In this document: positions 21,577 to 32,799 of the stretch, piece after piece
Position numbering within the stretch: position 1 is the first letter of the stretch
Layout: each line of letters begins with the position of its first letter
Assembly (NCBI GenBank): GCA_009739215.1
Contig: VSJF01000003.1
Coordinates: forward strand, 2,480,001 to 2,544,000
DNA length: 64,000 nt
Source: Floccularia luteovirens
Lineage: Eukaryota; Basidiomycota; Agaricomycetes; Agaricales; Squamanitaceae
Direction: 5' to 3'
Translations under genes and position numbers: made by a program
Notes under the pieces: generated by a model
The model's input: the letters and a program-made list of their open reading frames with translations, nothing else
Databases searched by the model: none
What the model was told of the DNA's origin: nothing

Positions 21577-24014
21577 ATGTCGACGCAACCACCATCTCCT
21601 AAACCTCAAAACCACCCGACAACATCTGCAACAAACAGTAGGATTAGAAACAATACTGGCCAAAAGCGTACAAGAGTAGGGGAACAATCAAGGAAGGGTA
21701 AAGAGAAAATAGCACAAGTAGTAGAAACCAGGAGGGACGACGAGAAGCCGGTTACTGGTGACATCGGAACCGTAGGCGAAGAAGTAGCAGAAGGGGATGC
21801 ATCCCTCAAAAGACTACTCAAGGTCCTACAATCCACTGAAGATCGCTCACAAAATAACAAGCCGAAAGACGACTTCCAGACTGCCACCCCACTTTGGGCG
21901 CACATTCAAAAAGGAAAATATCAATGTCACTTCCCCTCCGATGCTAAGATATTTATTCCACTTCCTTTGCCTCCGGTCCTCGCAAATGCTCGCGCCATTA
22001 ATGACTCCAGCAGTATCGCCTACCCTGAGGGTGTGAAACACCCAAGGTCAGACATCAACGCAAACGGAATGTATAGGTATGTCTCACCTCTATGGTCCCA
22101 ATGATAGATTTTTTGACCCCATTGTCTAGATATGATCGTGATTTTCTCTTGCAATTCAAGGACGTCTGTAAAAACATTCCAGATATGCCCACTCCATTTT
22201 TCACCCCAGAAATTGGCCCAGCTGTTGTCAGCCGCAATCGTTGGGCTACCATTGCCGATTCTAGGTCCACGAAGCAGGAATCCGGAACGTTAGTTCCGGG
22301 AAGTGCTGATCGTAAGTCCAGCCATCGAACGAGGAGCAAGCGTGGCATGAAACCCCAAGGAGGAAGCCCTCCTAGAAACAACACGCAAGAGAACCAAAAT
22401 AACCAAGAGCCACGTGGAACTCCTACCGTTCCCCCCCAGGGATCCCCCCCGAGCCACTGGCATGGGAAGGCTATCCAAGCTGACCCCGACTCGCCAATTT
22501 TCGTGCAACGGAAAGTGACTGGCCTACTCAACAAATTGACCACTACCAATTTCACCCCAATTTCTGACATGCTGGTCACTTGGGCAAACAAATCTATAAA
22601 CGAGAACGATGGAAAGACGCTGAAACAGGTTGCTCATCTCATATTTGACAAGGCTATTAATGAAGCGTTGTGGTCCGGAATCTATGCTAAATTATGCCAC
22701 AAGATTACAACGGAAATAAGCTCGGAAATCAGGGTTGATAGCATTCAACATCCCGATGGCAATCACCCTTCCGGCGGCCAACTTTTCAGAAAATTTATTT
22801 TAAACAGATGTAAACAGCAGTATGATCGTCGCTTCCCCGCCAGGAAAACATCTGTGGCAACCACTGCAGATAAATTTAAAGAAGGAACGAGTGAAGAGTT
22901 TTCCCCATACTCTGATACATATTATGCTGCTAAGAAATCTCAACGGCACGATATCGGCCTTGCCAGATTTGTTGGCGAACTTTACAAAGTCAACTTGATA
23001 ACCAAACGAATCGTACATGAATATATAAAGAAATTGCTCGCATATACCGACCCACTCAATGAAGAAGTTATCATGTGTTTAGGGGACTTTTTATCAAACG
23101 TCGGCGCTCTTTTGGATGCTGGGGCGCAGACGAATGCATATTTTTCAAAGATTCAAAAGCTCCTGGAAGATCCGGCTTTAGCAGCTCAGGCACGATTCGT
23201 GTTACAGGTTTTTGATTCCGTCTCCATTGTTATTACATAACGACTGACCCTACTTGTAGGATCTTCTGGAACTACGTGCTCACAAATGGGTCTCCCGAGA
23301 AACAGTTGGTAGGAAGGGGGTTATAGCCGGACGTCACCCAAATGTATGCATATTCAGATACTTATGAATAATTAAAAATCAGCTAATTTTGTCACCAAGG
23401 CCACTGCTGAGAGCCGTTCGCAAACAAAACAACTTCAGAATCAGACTCAGACTCAACAAACCAACCCAACTCGCGGAAGTTCCGTGCACAAAAGGGGAAA
23501 CACTCCACCACGAGTCGTGGGGGATAGCAGTAAATCTTTGAATACGACCCAGACACCATCTACGACAGGTGATTCTCCAAAATCCCCCAAATTTGGGAGC
23601 AGTCAAACAAAACCTCCTGGCAACACGAAAAAGATCGCTGAAGATACTGACGAGTTTTTCATTCTGCGCAATACTGAAAAAGCCACGACTTATTTCTCAA
23701 CTCTACCAGCTAAACAACACCATCTGCTCGTTAAATGTTTGGTTTCCTCAGCCATCGAGTCGAACGAGGATAACGCACAACTCGTAACGGACCTTTTCTC
23801 TATGGTGGCAGCGAAGAAGTTGTGCTCCGTGTCATCGTTTGAGAAAGGTCTGGTTCCTGTTGCAGATAACCTTGACGATATAACAATCGATGTGCCAAAT
23901 GCACCGCGGCGTTTTGCTAAAATTGTTGACGGTTCCAAACTGGATGACAAAATCCGGAGATCTTTAGCAAATAGGTTTACCCAGAGTGATACATTTCTTG
24001 TTCCCTTTAATTAA
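21577..24014 (+). CDS. Translation initiation factor eIF4G, short form
   Basis: Scaffold that links eIF4E, eIF4A and eIF3. Exons 21577..22076, 22130..23207, 23260..23343 and about 23400..24014 give 758 residues. The eIF4E-binding motif Y-x4-L-phi is present as YDRDFLLQF, created exactly at the exon 1/2 junction. A Pro/Asn-rich linker precedes the MIF4G domain (from about VQRKVTGLLNKLTTTNF through FSPYSDTYYAAKKSQRHD to EDPALAAQARFVLQDLLELR). A Ser/Thr-rich hinge leads to a C-terminal MA3 domain (FILRNTEKATTYFSTLPA to GSKLDDKIRR). Fungal eIF4G is commonly well over 1000 residues, so this lacks most of the N-terminal poly(A)-binding-protein region. It may be a paralogue rather than the main eIF4G. 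Confidence 0.85.
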
Positions 24015-24635
24015 ACTGCAGAATGTATGCCTTTAAGATACCATACGATCCCATGATGGCCTCTGTCGAATCTCACGTCAATGTGAGGATTTCATGCATA
24101 GTTAGATTGATATATCTATGAAATTCTCCTATAGGGCTAAGTATCCCATCCATACATTTAATCCATATAGGTGAGGTTAAATTAAACATATCTCATGTTC
24201 CGCACTTATCTCAACTACCACGACTCTGCGAAAGGTTTTTTTTTCGTTGCTTTTTTTCTGGGTATTGCTACGGCTAAGTTATTTTTATAGAGACTTCATC
24301 TGAAATAGATATGGAAGAAGGTGGAAGGGCTTAAATTGCATGAGATGTGTTACGTTGGTTATGCCGATTGAAACTTCACACATAACTGATCATGATCACC
24401 ATAAGTATTGCCTAATAATGCTAGTATCTGCAAGAATGAGGCAGTTTGGTGATGGAATGTAATCTTAAAAAAGCTCGGAACGGTATTGTGCAGCCTGTAG
24501 TAGCTGTTTACCCATATGCTCTATCTTGCTATTGGGTTTATGTTCACGTAAATTCATAATTTGACCCATGGAGTCAACAGATTACCCACCGCATAACATA
24601 GAAGGAGCAGCTATTTTGGTGGTTGTTTCTGTCAG

Positions 24636-24643
24636 TATAAATA
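24636..24643 (+). promoter_or_regulatory. TATA box of the 24731 peptide gene
   Basis: TATAAATA, 95 bp before the start codon, followed by a CA-rich leader (CTCATCCTCAACTCACAAAA). Confidence 0.6.
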
Positions 24644-24730
24644 CGAGGAATTCGACCAGCAAACTCATCCTCAACTCACAAAACCCACCTAGCAGTTCTT
24701 AAGTCGTAGAATTTCTTCAGTGCAACCATC

Positions 24731-24933
24731 ATGCAGTATAAAATCTTTTCTGCAATTTTTGTGACCTTCAGTATGTACCCTTACGATGATCGTGTTCATT
24801 CTCACTAACATTGACTTTGATTTGATGTGGTATAGTGGTCGTCTGCGTAATTGCAGCACCTAACCCAAAAGCTGAGGCTGTCGCTCGAGCCCCGCAAACT
24901 TCTCTAGTCTGCACGAAATTCGAATGTATATGA
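24731..24933 (+). CDS. Tiny secreted peptide precursor, C-x4-C-I ending (copy A)
   Basis: Two exons, 24731..24770 and 24836..24933, encode 45 residues. The intron interrupts codon 14 after its first base. A signal peptide (MQYKIFSAIFVTFMVVCVIA) is followed by a short region APNPKAEAVARAPQTSLV and the terminal CTKFECI. Two cysteines four residues apart end the chain, suggesting a small disulfide loop. Copy B at 26378..26620 has the same intron phase and position, the same MQ[FY]K start, the same VARAP block and a C-x4-C-I ending. It is not a prenylated mating pheromone, because the Cys is two from the end, not four. The gene is too short for ordinary ORF calling. Function unknown. Confidence 0.7.
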
Positions 24934-26377
24934 AAAACTGCGGTGGGATCAACAAATGGGGTCAGTGAAATGATTGTGTATGTTGATTCATATAAACCTT
25001 ATAGATGAACCAACAGAGATGGCATAACCTCGAGCCATTATTGCTTCTAACACATTAACTGTCGATTTTCTGCCATATAAGATTTTCTTTGCAGTTCAGA
25101 TTTCGCATCTATATTTCGTAGTCACTTTTCTTTAAACTTCTACGTAATTTTTACGTTTCTTTTGCGGTAATTATTTTTAGAAACAGTTTGCCAACAAGTA
25201 TCATTTATGTGCTTACTGTTGAGAACATTTTGTGCATTCAGAATAATGAGCTTATCACTACCAATAAACCAAATGCATGGATTTCAAAAGATATTATATC
25301 ATTAGGCCTTGTAATTGCTAATATTTTGATTGGGGTTGTCGAACTCCCGCATTGCTAGTTGAGTTGCGTTGACTATGATAATTAGACTCTGCGGACCTGA
25401 GTAATGGTCGGACGCTATGTGTAGGATTCTCAAGGTACATTGGAAACTTTTCACACAAAGAGCTCAACATGTTATTCGTCTAGTATCTCAAACCACCTGC
25501 ATAGAGCAGAAGAGCAGAACGCCATAACTGAGAAACTACTAGTAGCATCTATGTTTGTCGCATGACTTTAATCAACAATACGAATTATAAATAATTCATG
25601 GCCCCCCCACGTCCTGCTGTAACAATAGACATCGATCGGTGCTATCAAAATTACACTCCAATGTCAGCCGGAATCAAGCCGGAATTTCTGTTTCGCAATG
25701 TGTGTACCACAAATTTTCTGGTTAACATCGACTAGTGACTCGGATCTGAATCGGCGGCTCTCACCTAATATCGCTTCTGGAACATTTGGTGCAACTCCTC
25801 AATTAACAACCTCGAGACTGACGTTTATAAAACTGGTCATATGACAATGTTGTTAGTGTTGAACATTGTTCGCTTTGATTCACCGGATTCTATGCAGCTT
25901 AATGGTCAAATCCTCTTGCGCTTGTTTCAGTGTCAAAAGTCTAGATTTATGCAGGATAGATAACCAGGATATATATACCAAAAAAAAACTAGGAATACAG
26001 TCCAGGGAGGTAGGTAAGAAACGAGGAGCGATCCAGACCTACTAATAAATAGGAGGGAGTGTTCGGGCAAAGCGTGGATGGATGGGTGGGATATATAAAC
26101 TAACGATACAAATTCGAAAGAGTAGCATAGATAGTTGTGCGATGGAAAACCGCGAGGCCCGGACCTGCTACAGGACCAGGAGTATTGATATAGAGTAAAT
26201 TGTGGAACGAATGAGCGGATAGGTTTTTTGGGGGGGAATGTAAGGACTGTGTGGCACGGAGATTTCGATCAAGAAACCGTGATTGAGAATATTGTGGTTT
26301 GCGTGGGAGGTGTATCGTCGCTAGCAGTGCTTTGTGCGATAATTTAAAACCAATTAGAATCAATTAGCTTTGTTGAT
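24934..26377 (+). other. AT-rich spacer between the convergent peptide genes
   Basis: About 1.4 kb without ORFs of note, holding the 3' UTRs of both peptide genes. No inverted repeat linking the two genes was seen. Confidence 0.45.
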
Positions 26378-26620
26378 TTAGATGCATTTCATGCGACTGC
26401 AGCCGCCACGAGGGGCAACTTGTTCAACATGTTCCGGAACCGGCTCGGGAGCACGTGCGACTTGGGCATCAGCCGGAATTGGCATTGGTGCGGCGGAAAC
26501 AAAGACGGCAGCTATATTTTTTTTTTAAATTGCAAGTCAACAACTGAAATTTTGTTTTCAATCAAGAATATAATACTCACAGCAGACGAGGATGATGGCG
26601 GATACAAATTTGAATTGCAT
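26378..26620 (-). CDS. Tiny secreted peptide precursor, C-x4-C-I ending (copy B)
   Basis: Exons complement(26581..26620) and complement(26378..26511) encode 57 residues. Exon 1 is 40 nt, exactly as in copy A, so the intron again splits codon 14 after its first base. A signal peptide (MQFKFVSAIILVCSAVFVSA) is followed by APMPIPADAQVARAPEPV, an acidic spacer and APRGGCSRMKCI. The C-terminal C-x4-C-I and the VARAP block match copy A; the spacer is 12 residues longer. A TATAAAG lies about 145 bp upstream (near 26765 on the minus strand). The genes face each other across 1.4 kb, so they are an inverted paralogous pair. Function unknown; a processed secreted signal, toxin-like or structural peptide are all open. 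Confidence 0.7.
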
Positions 26621-26664
26621 GTTTGCTTTGGTTTAATGAAGGTTTAGAGTGAAGTAGGCGGGGG

Positions 26665-26701
26665 TGGTAGTAGTACTAGTGGTAGTGGTAGTGGTAGTAG
26701 G
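26665..26701 (+). repeat. GTA/GTG simple repeat
   Basis: Imperfect GGTAGT microsatellite in the 5' leader of the copy B peptide gene (CT/CA-rich on its transcript strand). Confidence 0.7.
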
Positions 26702-27258
26702 AGTTGTGGAGTGTGAATCTATAGGAGGACTTGTGTCTACAGAAACAGGCTATTGGAAGCCCTTTATAAAGAGTTGTGCGCATTGTAATGAGCCGAGAGC
26801 GCAATGTAACGAGAAGAGGATGAGGACAAACGGACTGCCTGATATGGAAAATATGCAGAGGTTGCGCGCTTTGTTGTTCCCGCGACAACCAACTGAGCCG
26901 ACACGTGTATACATCAGGAATTTGGCTTTCCTTGTACTTTGTTGATGTAACTCATGATACTGCACATGCCGACGGATTAAAAAAATTCCCATTATACACA
27001 GAACAGATACATCAAAACTTTTTGGTTATTAATACTCAAAGGCATGCCTAAAAACGGAAGTAGTACAGTAACGTTTCTTGTCTTCTGTTCCCTGAGCTAC
27101 ATAGTCCACGTAGTTGATATCACCGATTACCACTCCGGCTTGCGTTATTCCATCTGACACATAGGTATAGATACGCACACTTAATACCCCATCACGAGTA
27201 TTCTACTAATGGGATGACAGTGCCTATAAAACAGATTAGATAACTGCCGTATAGTACA
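26702..27258 (+). other. Promoter of peptide gene B and 3' flank of carnitine acetyltransferase
   Basis: Contains the minus-strand TATA-like element near 26765. No further gene is supported. The 93-codon ORF at 26664 overlaps the leader of the peptide gene and has no features. Confidence 0.4.
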
Positions 27259-30213
27259 TCACACGGGGATGGACAAACCAATGTCTGAATAAGGAGATTT
27301 CTTTCTCCTGCCTAACAACTCTACTTCGCCACTGTCAAAGAAAGAATATCCAGCTGCATAGCATAATGCTCAGGGCTTGTCCCATCAATGGAAATGAAAT
27401 GGCACTACTCACGCATGTGTACTTCTTCACCATCATCTGAACTAGATGAGTCCCAGGTGTATCCACGAATTGGCCTACCAGTCTTAGAGTCTCTCAAAAT
27501 GCCCAAGTGATCAACGAATGGGGCTGGACGCTCATTAGCAGAACGGTGCAATTGAATAAGCAGCCTCTGGATGTCAAGTAGGTAACCCTGTAGCGTATCA
27601 AGGAATCTCCTGGTTTGCAAGTGCTTAGAAGATGCACATCTAGGGAAAAAAAAATTTTTAACACGTTAGTGGAAATTAGCTGACATTATTGAGCCATACA
27701 TGGAGATCATATCTTCCTTGATGATGTACCCAATTCCGTATCCATCTGCTGCAACGGGGCCAAATCCAAAAAGTCTTAATGCTGGATTTCCACAGTTCGA
27801 GGTTGATAGGATCGAAGTTCCAAGCAGAGCCCATCCTGGATCAGTAAAGATTGATGGCATCTTATTAGAAGTGGGCCATGGGATGGGATCATCAGGTAAT
27901 GGGTTGAGGTTGCCTTGTAATTGACGTTGCAATAAACAGTACAACGCGTATAAGTGCCTGAAGTAGGATCACATTCTCAGGGAGTATAATGAGCGACAGT
28001 GATTAATATATACCTATCTTGGCCCAATCCTTGACTGCATTCTCTGGTGAGCTTTACATGCCGTTCACAAGCCTTCCTCAGTGCTGTTACTTTTTGCGAA
28101 GGCGTAGATTCACCATAGAACGTCTTTCAAACAAACTCGGAAAAATGGTCAACCCGAAAGATTTACGCAACGAACCTTGGTAAAGTCAACACTCTCTGGT
28201 TGGATCGACCTGATTGCCTCAGTTCGTCCATGCAAAAAAGATTTTGTCATGGCAGGTTCATATACACATTCGATCCGACCTGTGATATTATTTATCATCA
28301 GCATGTTACAAGGGATGTTTAATGAACGGAGGCACCATAGAGGCCGAAGTAAGCTGCTTGGAAAGCCATCTGTACAAACGCATCTGGGCTGAATCCATGA
28401 CTGGTAATGAAGTTCTTTCCATATCCTTTAAATTCTAATGCTTGGCAGTCGTTCTGGCAGATCAAATCGCTTAGGCGCGTTTCCGCAAAACGGATGCCTG
28501 CTCTTAATTCTGGGCTTAATTTCCATTCTAACTTCTTAGGGGTTGTGTCTATCCTCTCTAGAGGAGGGGTAGGAGACTCTGCACATGAGTCCTTATGAGA
28601 CGGGAGTATATGGACATGGGCGGGAAACATACGCGAGTTACCCTTACGAGGTTTGTATGATTTCGCATGTGGGGAAAGTGGGGCATGGAAAAGAGTAGGG
28701 GCTGAAGGATTGATGGAACGTGCTAGTAACATCAATCCTTCCGTAAAAACGTCCGCAGCAAATCTGCAATGATATGTCAGTTTGTTAAACTATCAATGGA
28801 CATAATGTCTCACCTCAAAACAGTGTGCCCATCAACCCCGGTGTGCTCGAAGTTTATTCCAGCAGATCCATCTGCACACACAATAATTTGCAGCTATTTT
28901 TGTTATATTAATCAAAATATTTTTGAAATTCTAGGAGCAATTTACCTTATCATACCACCTATTTGTGCATGTCCCAACCTGTTCTCCACCCTGAAGATTA
29001 TAGGTCCCACACAAGAAGTTGCTGCAAAGATCTGCCAGGTTCTCTGGCGAGGTGTCATCCAAACAAACGACAAATAGTGCCTTGTCAACAATTTCAAGGC
29101 ATGAGGCGTTGTGTCTATCTTTAAATAGCATCTTGCGAAGACTCGACCATATCTTGCGGTTTTCCGTAGAAAGAACACCAATAGCACTACGGGCAACCTG
29201 CAAAGACCATATGTTAAGAACGGAATAGGTGCATTCTTAGACGATAATCACTTGGGATCTATCAGTCTTGTCTGCATCATTAATGATTCCTTGCAAATTT
29301 CGGAGTATTTCTCTTTCTGTTAATACAGGTAAACTATTCTCGTCCAGTACGTCAAACCAATCTATTTCGGTGGTTCAGAACTCATTAATGTTCCTTTAGG
29401 AATGAACTTACAGAATTGCCCTCGTCTGAGGACTACTATATGCCTGGAGTCACAATTTGCTTCCATCTTGCACCCTCTCTACATAAAGGGGTTATACACT
29501 AGCAAAAATTGACAAATCGGTGGCTTACGCACATCGGTAGGTATTCTCGAAGTTCCAAATAGCCGCAAGTATTGATCCATACATAATGGCGTTCCCCGCA
29601 CAGTATCTGGCTCGAGTAAGCCAGCCCTGAGGTCATGGATGAATCCTAATGACGAGAAGATGAGGGCAGCTGCCCGGGGAACTTGAGAACCACGATCTGG
29701 AGTCGGATCGTTCCTGTGGAACATCAGTTTTAGAATAGGTACAAAGTATTTAGGCACGGCGTACTCGAGGACGAAGAAGGGGTTCAGAGCCAAGACAACG
29801 GGGTCTGAATGCGATAGGTACGATTCGTACCTGTGTATTCAATGAGTGAGGGATATAGCAATAGCTTATTGGCTATGATGAACGTACCAGAACTCCTCAA
29901 TATAACTACCCCACAATATATACCGTTAACACTACATAAGTAGAACAATGAACACATACCTTGGCTTATCCGCTGCCCATTCTTTCAGTTTCTCATGGAT
30001 TTTCGGACCATCATTCTCAAGAAAGTCCTGAACAGCTTTCTTTGTCATCTCATGTTCTCTCTCATCCTGCAATCCTTCGAGTGCTTTCAAGTATCGCCTA
30101 CAAGTGTCTTCGAGAGGGGGTATCGGCAGCTTCGGTAGCTTATCTTGGTGTGCAAACGTGCGACCTGCAGGTTTCCTGGATTCAATTTTGGTCGTCAGAT
30201 TCGTTGATGCCAT
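27259..30213 (-). CDS. CAT2: Carnitine O-acetyltransferase
   Basis: Transfers acetyl groups between CoA and carnitine for movement between peroxisome, cytosol and mitochondria. Starts MASTNLTTKIESRKPAGRTF. Conserved blocks follow in order: LPKLPIPPLEDTCRRYLKAL; NPFFVLEY; AGLLEPDTVRGTPLCMDQYL; LFGTSRIPT; CDSRHIVVLRRGQF; the catalytic-His block INFEHTGVDGHTVLR; KLEWKLSPELRAGIRFAE; GYGKNFITSHGFSPDAFVQM; and the C-terminal GFGPVAADGYGIGYIIKED. A last small exon, joined after EEVHM by a GTGAGT intron, gives PGYSFFDSGEVELLGRRKKS and ends GLSIPV at 27259. The residue preceding the stop is not a classic SKL/AKL peroxisomal signal. About a dozen exons. No mitochondrial presequence is obvious, although an upstream alternative exon cannot be excluded. 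Confidence 0.92.
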
Positions 30214-31023
30214 GACGGAAAGCGAGAATGATGGAAGAAGGTGTTATTAAAGGACGTATAGTTATCGGGGCCAATAGAGACAATGTAAAGGTAAAGTCTT
30301 ACTCAGTCTTGTGTTCTGGCACTGTGACCAAACCCATTGCGTAGCTTCTGAAAACGTTGTGGTGCTTGGGGCTGATCTATTGGGAATTGTGGGGTATGAT
30401 GATAAGGTAATTGGCACTTAACAGCGGCGCTGGACGGTGCATATATACTCCCCGAAGGGGCTGACATCTCCATACATGATCATGACCAAGATATCCAGCT
30501 TTGGACAGAGCCTTCATGCGATTGGTGGCCAACAGCGGACGGAACCAGATATAGTCCATCTTTTCAGCTCCGCCATCCTGTATCGCCGTCTCGCCACTGT
30601 TATTTTCCAGCTTGTACTAGCGCGGCGTTTGTGCGCATGTCCTGGTAAACCTCGGCTTGCCAGCGGACTCCTGGAAACATACGAAGGTGTGTGCAGTGTC
30701 GCATGTCAACTTGAATTCTATGGATCTGATAAGAGATACCCGAGGGTTCCTTGCTCTGTCTGAATGCAACGTAGCGTGGCATCTTTACAAATTTATCATA
30801 TCTGATACCGAGGCAAAGCGACCGGCTAATCTGATATCTCTTAGCATGGAGTTGTGCTTTTTCACCATTTATAAAGGTGTCCAAATGAAATTATAGACCT
30901 CAACGAAACTCTCAGCCCATACGTCTACATATATATTGGAAATGGGTATACTCCTCCTAGCAAAACACAAACAGAAAAAAACAATAACGGCATCAATAAT
31001 ATAACCCTCAACAATTGCCTTCT
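30214..31023 (+). other. Intergenic region between two convergently arranged 5'/3' ends
   Basis: Promoter region of the carnitine acetyltransferase and 3' flank of the WSC gene. ORFs of 60-108 codons are present on both strands, without family resemblance. Confidence 0.4.
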
Positions 31024-32799
31024 TCAATTTTGGATGACTTGGATATTAATGGGGCTGCAGTCACTGAGAATGTAATTGGGATGGCCCGTAACAGGAGAAA
31101 GCACAACATCCAATCTCCCATCTGCGCTTTGATTTTTGCAGAGCGAGAATGCATCTACCTTCCCTCCAAAAGCAAGAAGCGGCGGGCTTCCTACTGGGGC
31201 AACAGGGTCCTCCTGATTATGATTATGATTACGATTACTATTGATTATTCAGAATTCATGAAGATAGAGAGACCCTTACCATGGCACAATATGCTTGGAA
31301 TCCAGGGAACGCAGGAACAGATGCAACGAAGTTGGGGGATTCTCCATCCCCAGGGGCAGTGGACGACATTAGTTGACCAGGGACAGCCTTGGATTTGGGA
31401 AACACCACAGAGCTGCTCATCGCAAAGGTTGGCCAGTCCGAGCAGCAGGTTTGACAAGCCTACGATTATTACATTGCCCAAAATGCTCAACTTCAAGCAA
31501 AGTAAAAGGATGAACGTGATGCATACCGAAAGAACCGTCCACTCTGCCCCCCTTACCATCTCAGAAACTACAGGTCTCAGAGCCATTGTAGAGGGACCAC
31601 TCTCCGGGGGATTCTTCAATGTAGCTTGCAAAGTGAAGTTGCTGATGTCTGTCGACAAACATGGTTGGGGACCACCAGAAGTCCCCGCTGCGGTAAAATG
31701 ATATATTGCCACACGGTTGTTGTTACCGCAATATTGTGTGTGGTCTACATCACAAACCATTCGACAATCGTTATCCGAAACACGTTGTGTTGGCCCATGT
31801 ATCGTGTTGTCACACCCTATAAAGAGATGATATGAATACACTCACGCAGAAATGACGTACAACATACAGCATTCGTGACCTGCTTCTAGTCCAGCATTCG
31901 TAAAGTTACCTAGCACTTGACATGCAGCACTACACGAAGCAGCCGTTACTCCACTAGGAATGTTAACGGGCGACATAAGAGTACGAGCTTGCGTGTTATC
32001 CCTGGTTAAAACAATCACGTTATGTCGCCCCTAATGAAGGGTTGGATAAATCATACGTGAAGCATCCTTCGTAGGTCCACTGTCCTCCATTCACGCTTTG
32101 CACAATTTGTGGGGCGGGTTTTCCACTGTAAAATAAGTTCAGGCGTCCCGAACCCCCACACACTTCAGAGGAGTTTCCAGCACAAGCATTATTACAGTCA
32201 CTCATGGGGGCTGGCTGGCTGGGGACTTGGATTGTAGAGTCGCAATCTATAGAACATAGCAGATTAGATCATGTTTGGTACAAACTCCAGCAAAGTGGAA
32301 CTTACAACACTCCTATATAAGGAATGCATTATCGCGAGTGGTTAGAACGCATGAATGCAACAAGTGGAAAGTAAACCATACTCCTAGTCAATCAACGAGC
32401 TATCAACATGATTTGATATGTCATATCAGGAACAAGGACGTACTTCCAAATTCCGCTCCTGCGAATATGTAGTTAGCAGCATCACAGAAACTAATACACG
32501 ATTCAATAGTCATGGAATCGTTAAATACGACAGCAGCTGCCAATGTGCGTGATGTGGACACGTCGCTAAAAGTTTTTGCGTGAGCTCCGTTTACAAGCGT
32601 ATGGTAGAATGTTAGGTACTGACGTGTAGCATCCTTGCGATGTCCAATTTCCAGGTAATTTTGATGGAACCGTTTGTGCGGTCACCGCGACAGACTGATC
32701 TTGTCTTCAGTGGCAAGGTATATCCATATTGAAGTCGGAACTCACAGAAAGTGAAGCAGCAAATAAAGTCACTACAATGCCTTTTGAAGTTTGTATCAT
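31024..32799 (-). CDS. Secreted two-WSC-domain protein
   Basis: Starts MIQTSKGIVVTLFAASLS, a signal peptide that continues across a GTGAGT intron into SVAVTAQ. Two Cys-rich WSC domains follow. The first runs from NWTSQGCYT to DCNNACAGNSSEVCGGSGR and LNLFYSG. The second runs from WTYEGCFTYDLSNPSLGAT through CSAACQVLGNFTNAG to DCRMVCDVDHTQYCGNNNRV and AIYHF. A C-terminal region with conserved-looking PAFPGFQAYCAM, LLAFGGKVDAFSLCKN and GRLDVVLSPVTGHPNYILSD ends IQVIQN. WSC domains bind carbohydrate; mushroom proteins of this shape are secreted or wall-associated. About eight exons. The Cys pattern of both domains looks complete. The exact joins between 31280 and 31600 are uncertain. Confidence 0.8.

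Noticed and set aside
24731..24933. Reading the C-x4-C-I peptide as a mating pheromone precursor
   Set aside because: A CaaX box needs Cys four from the end; here Cys is second from the end, so it would not be prenylated.
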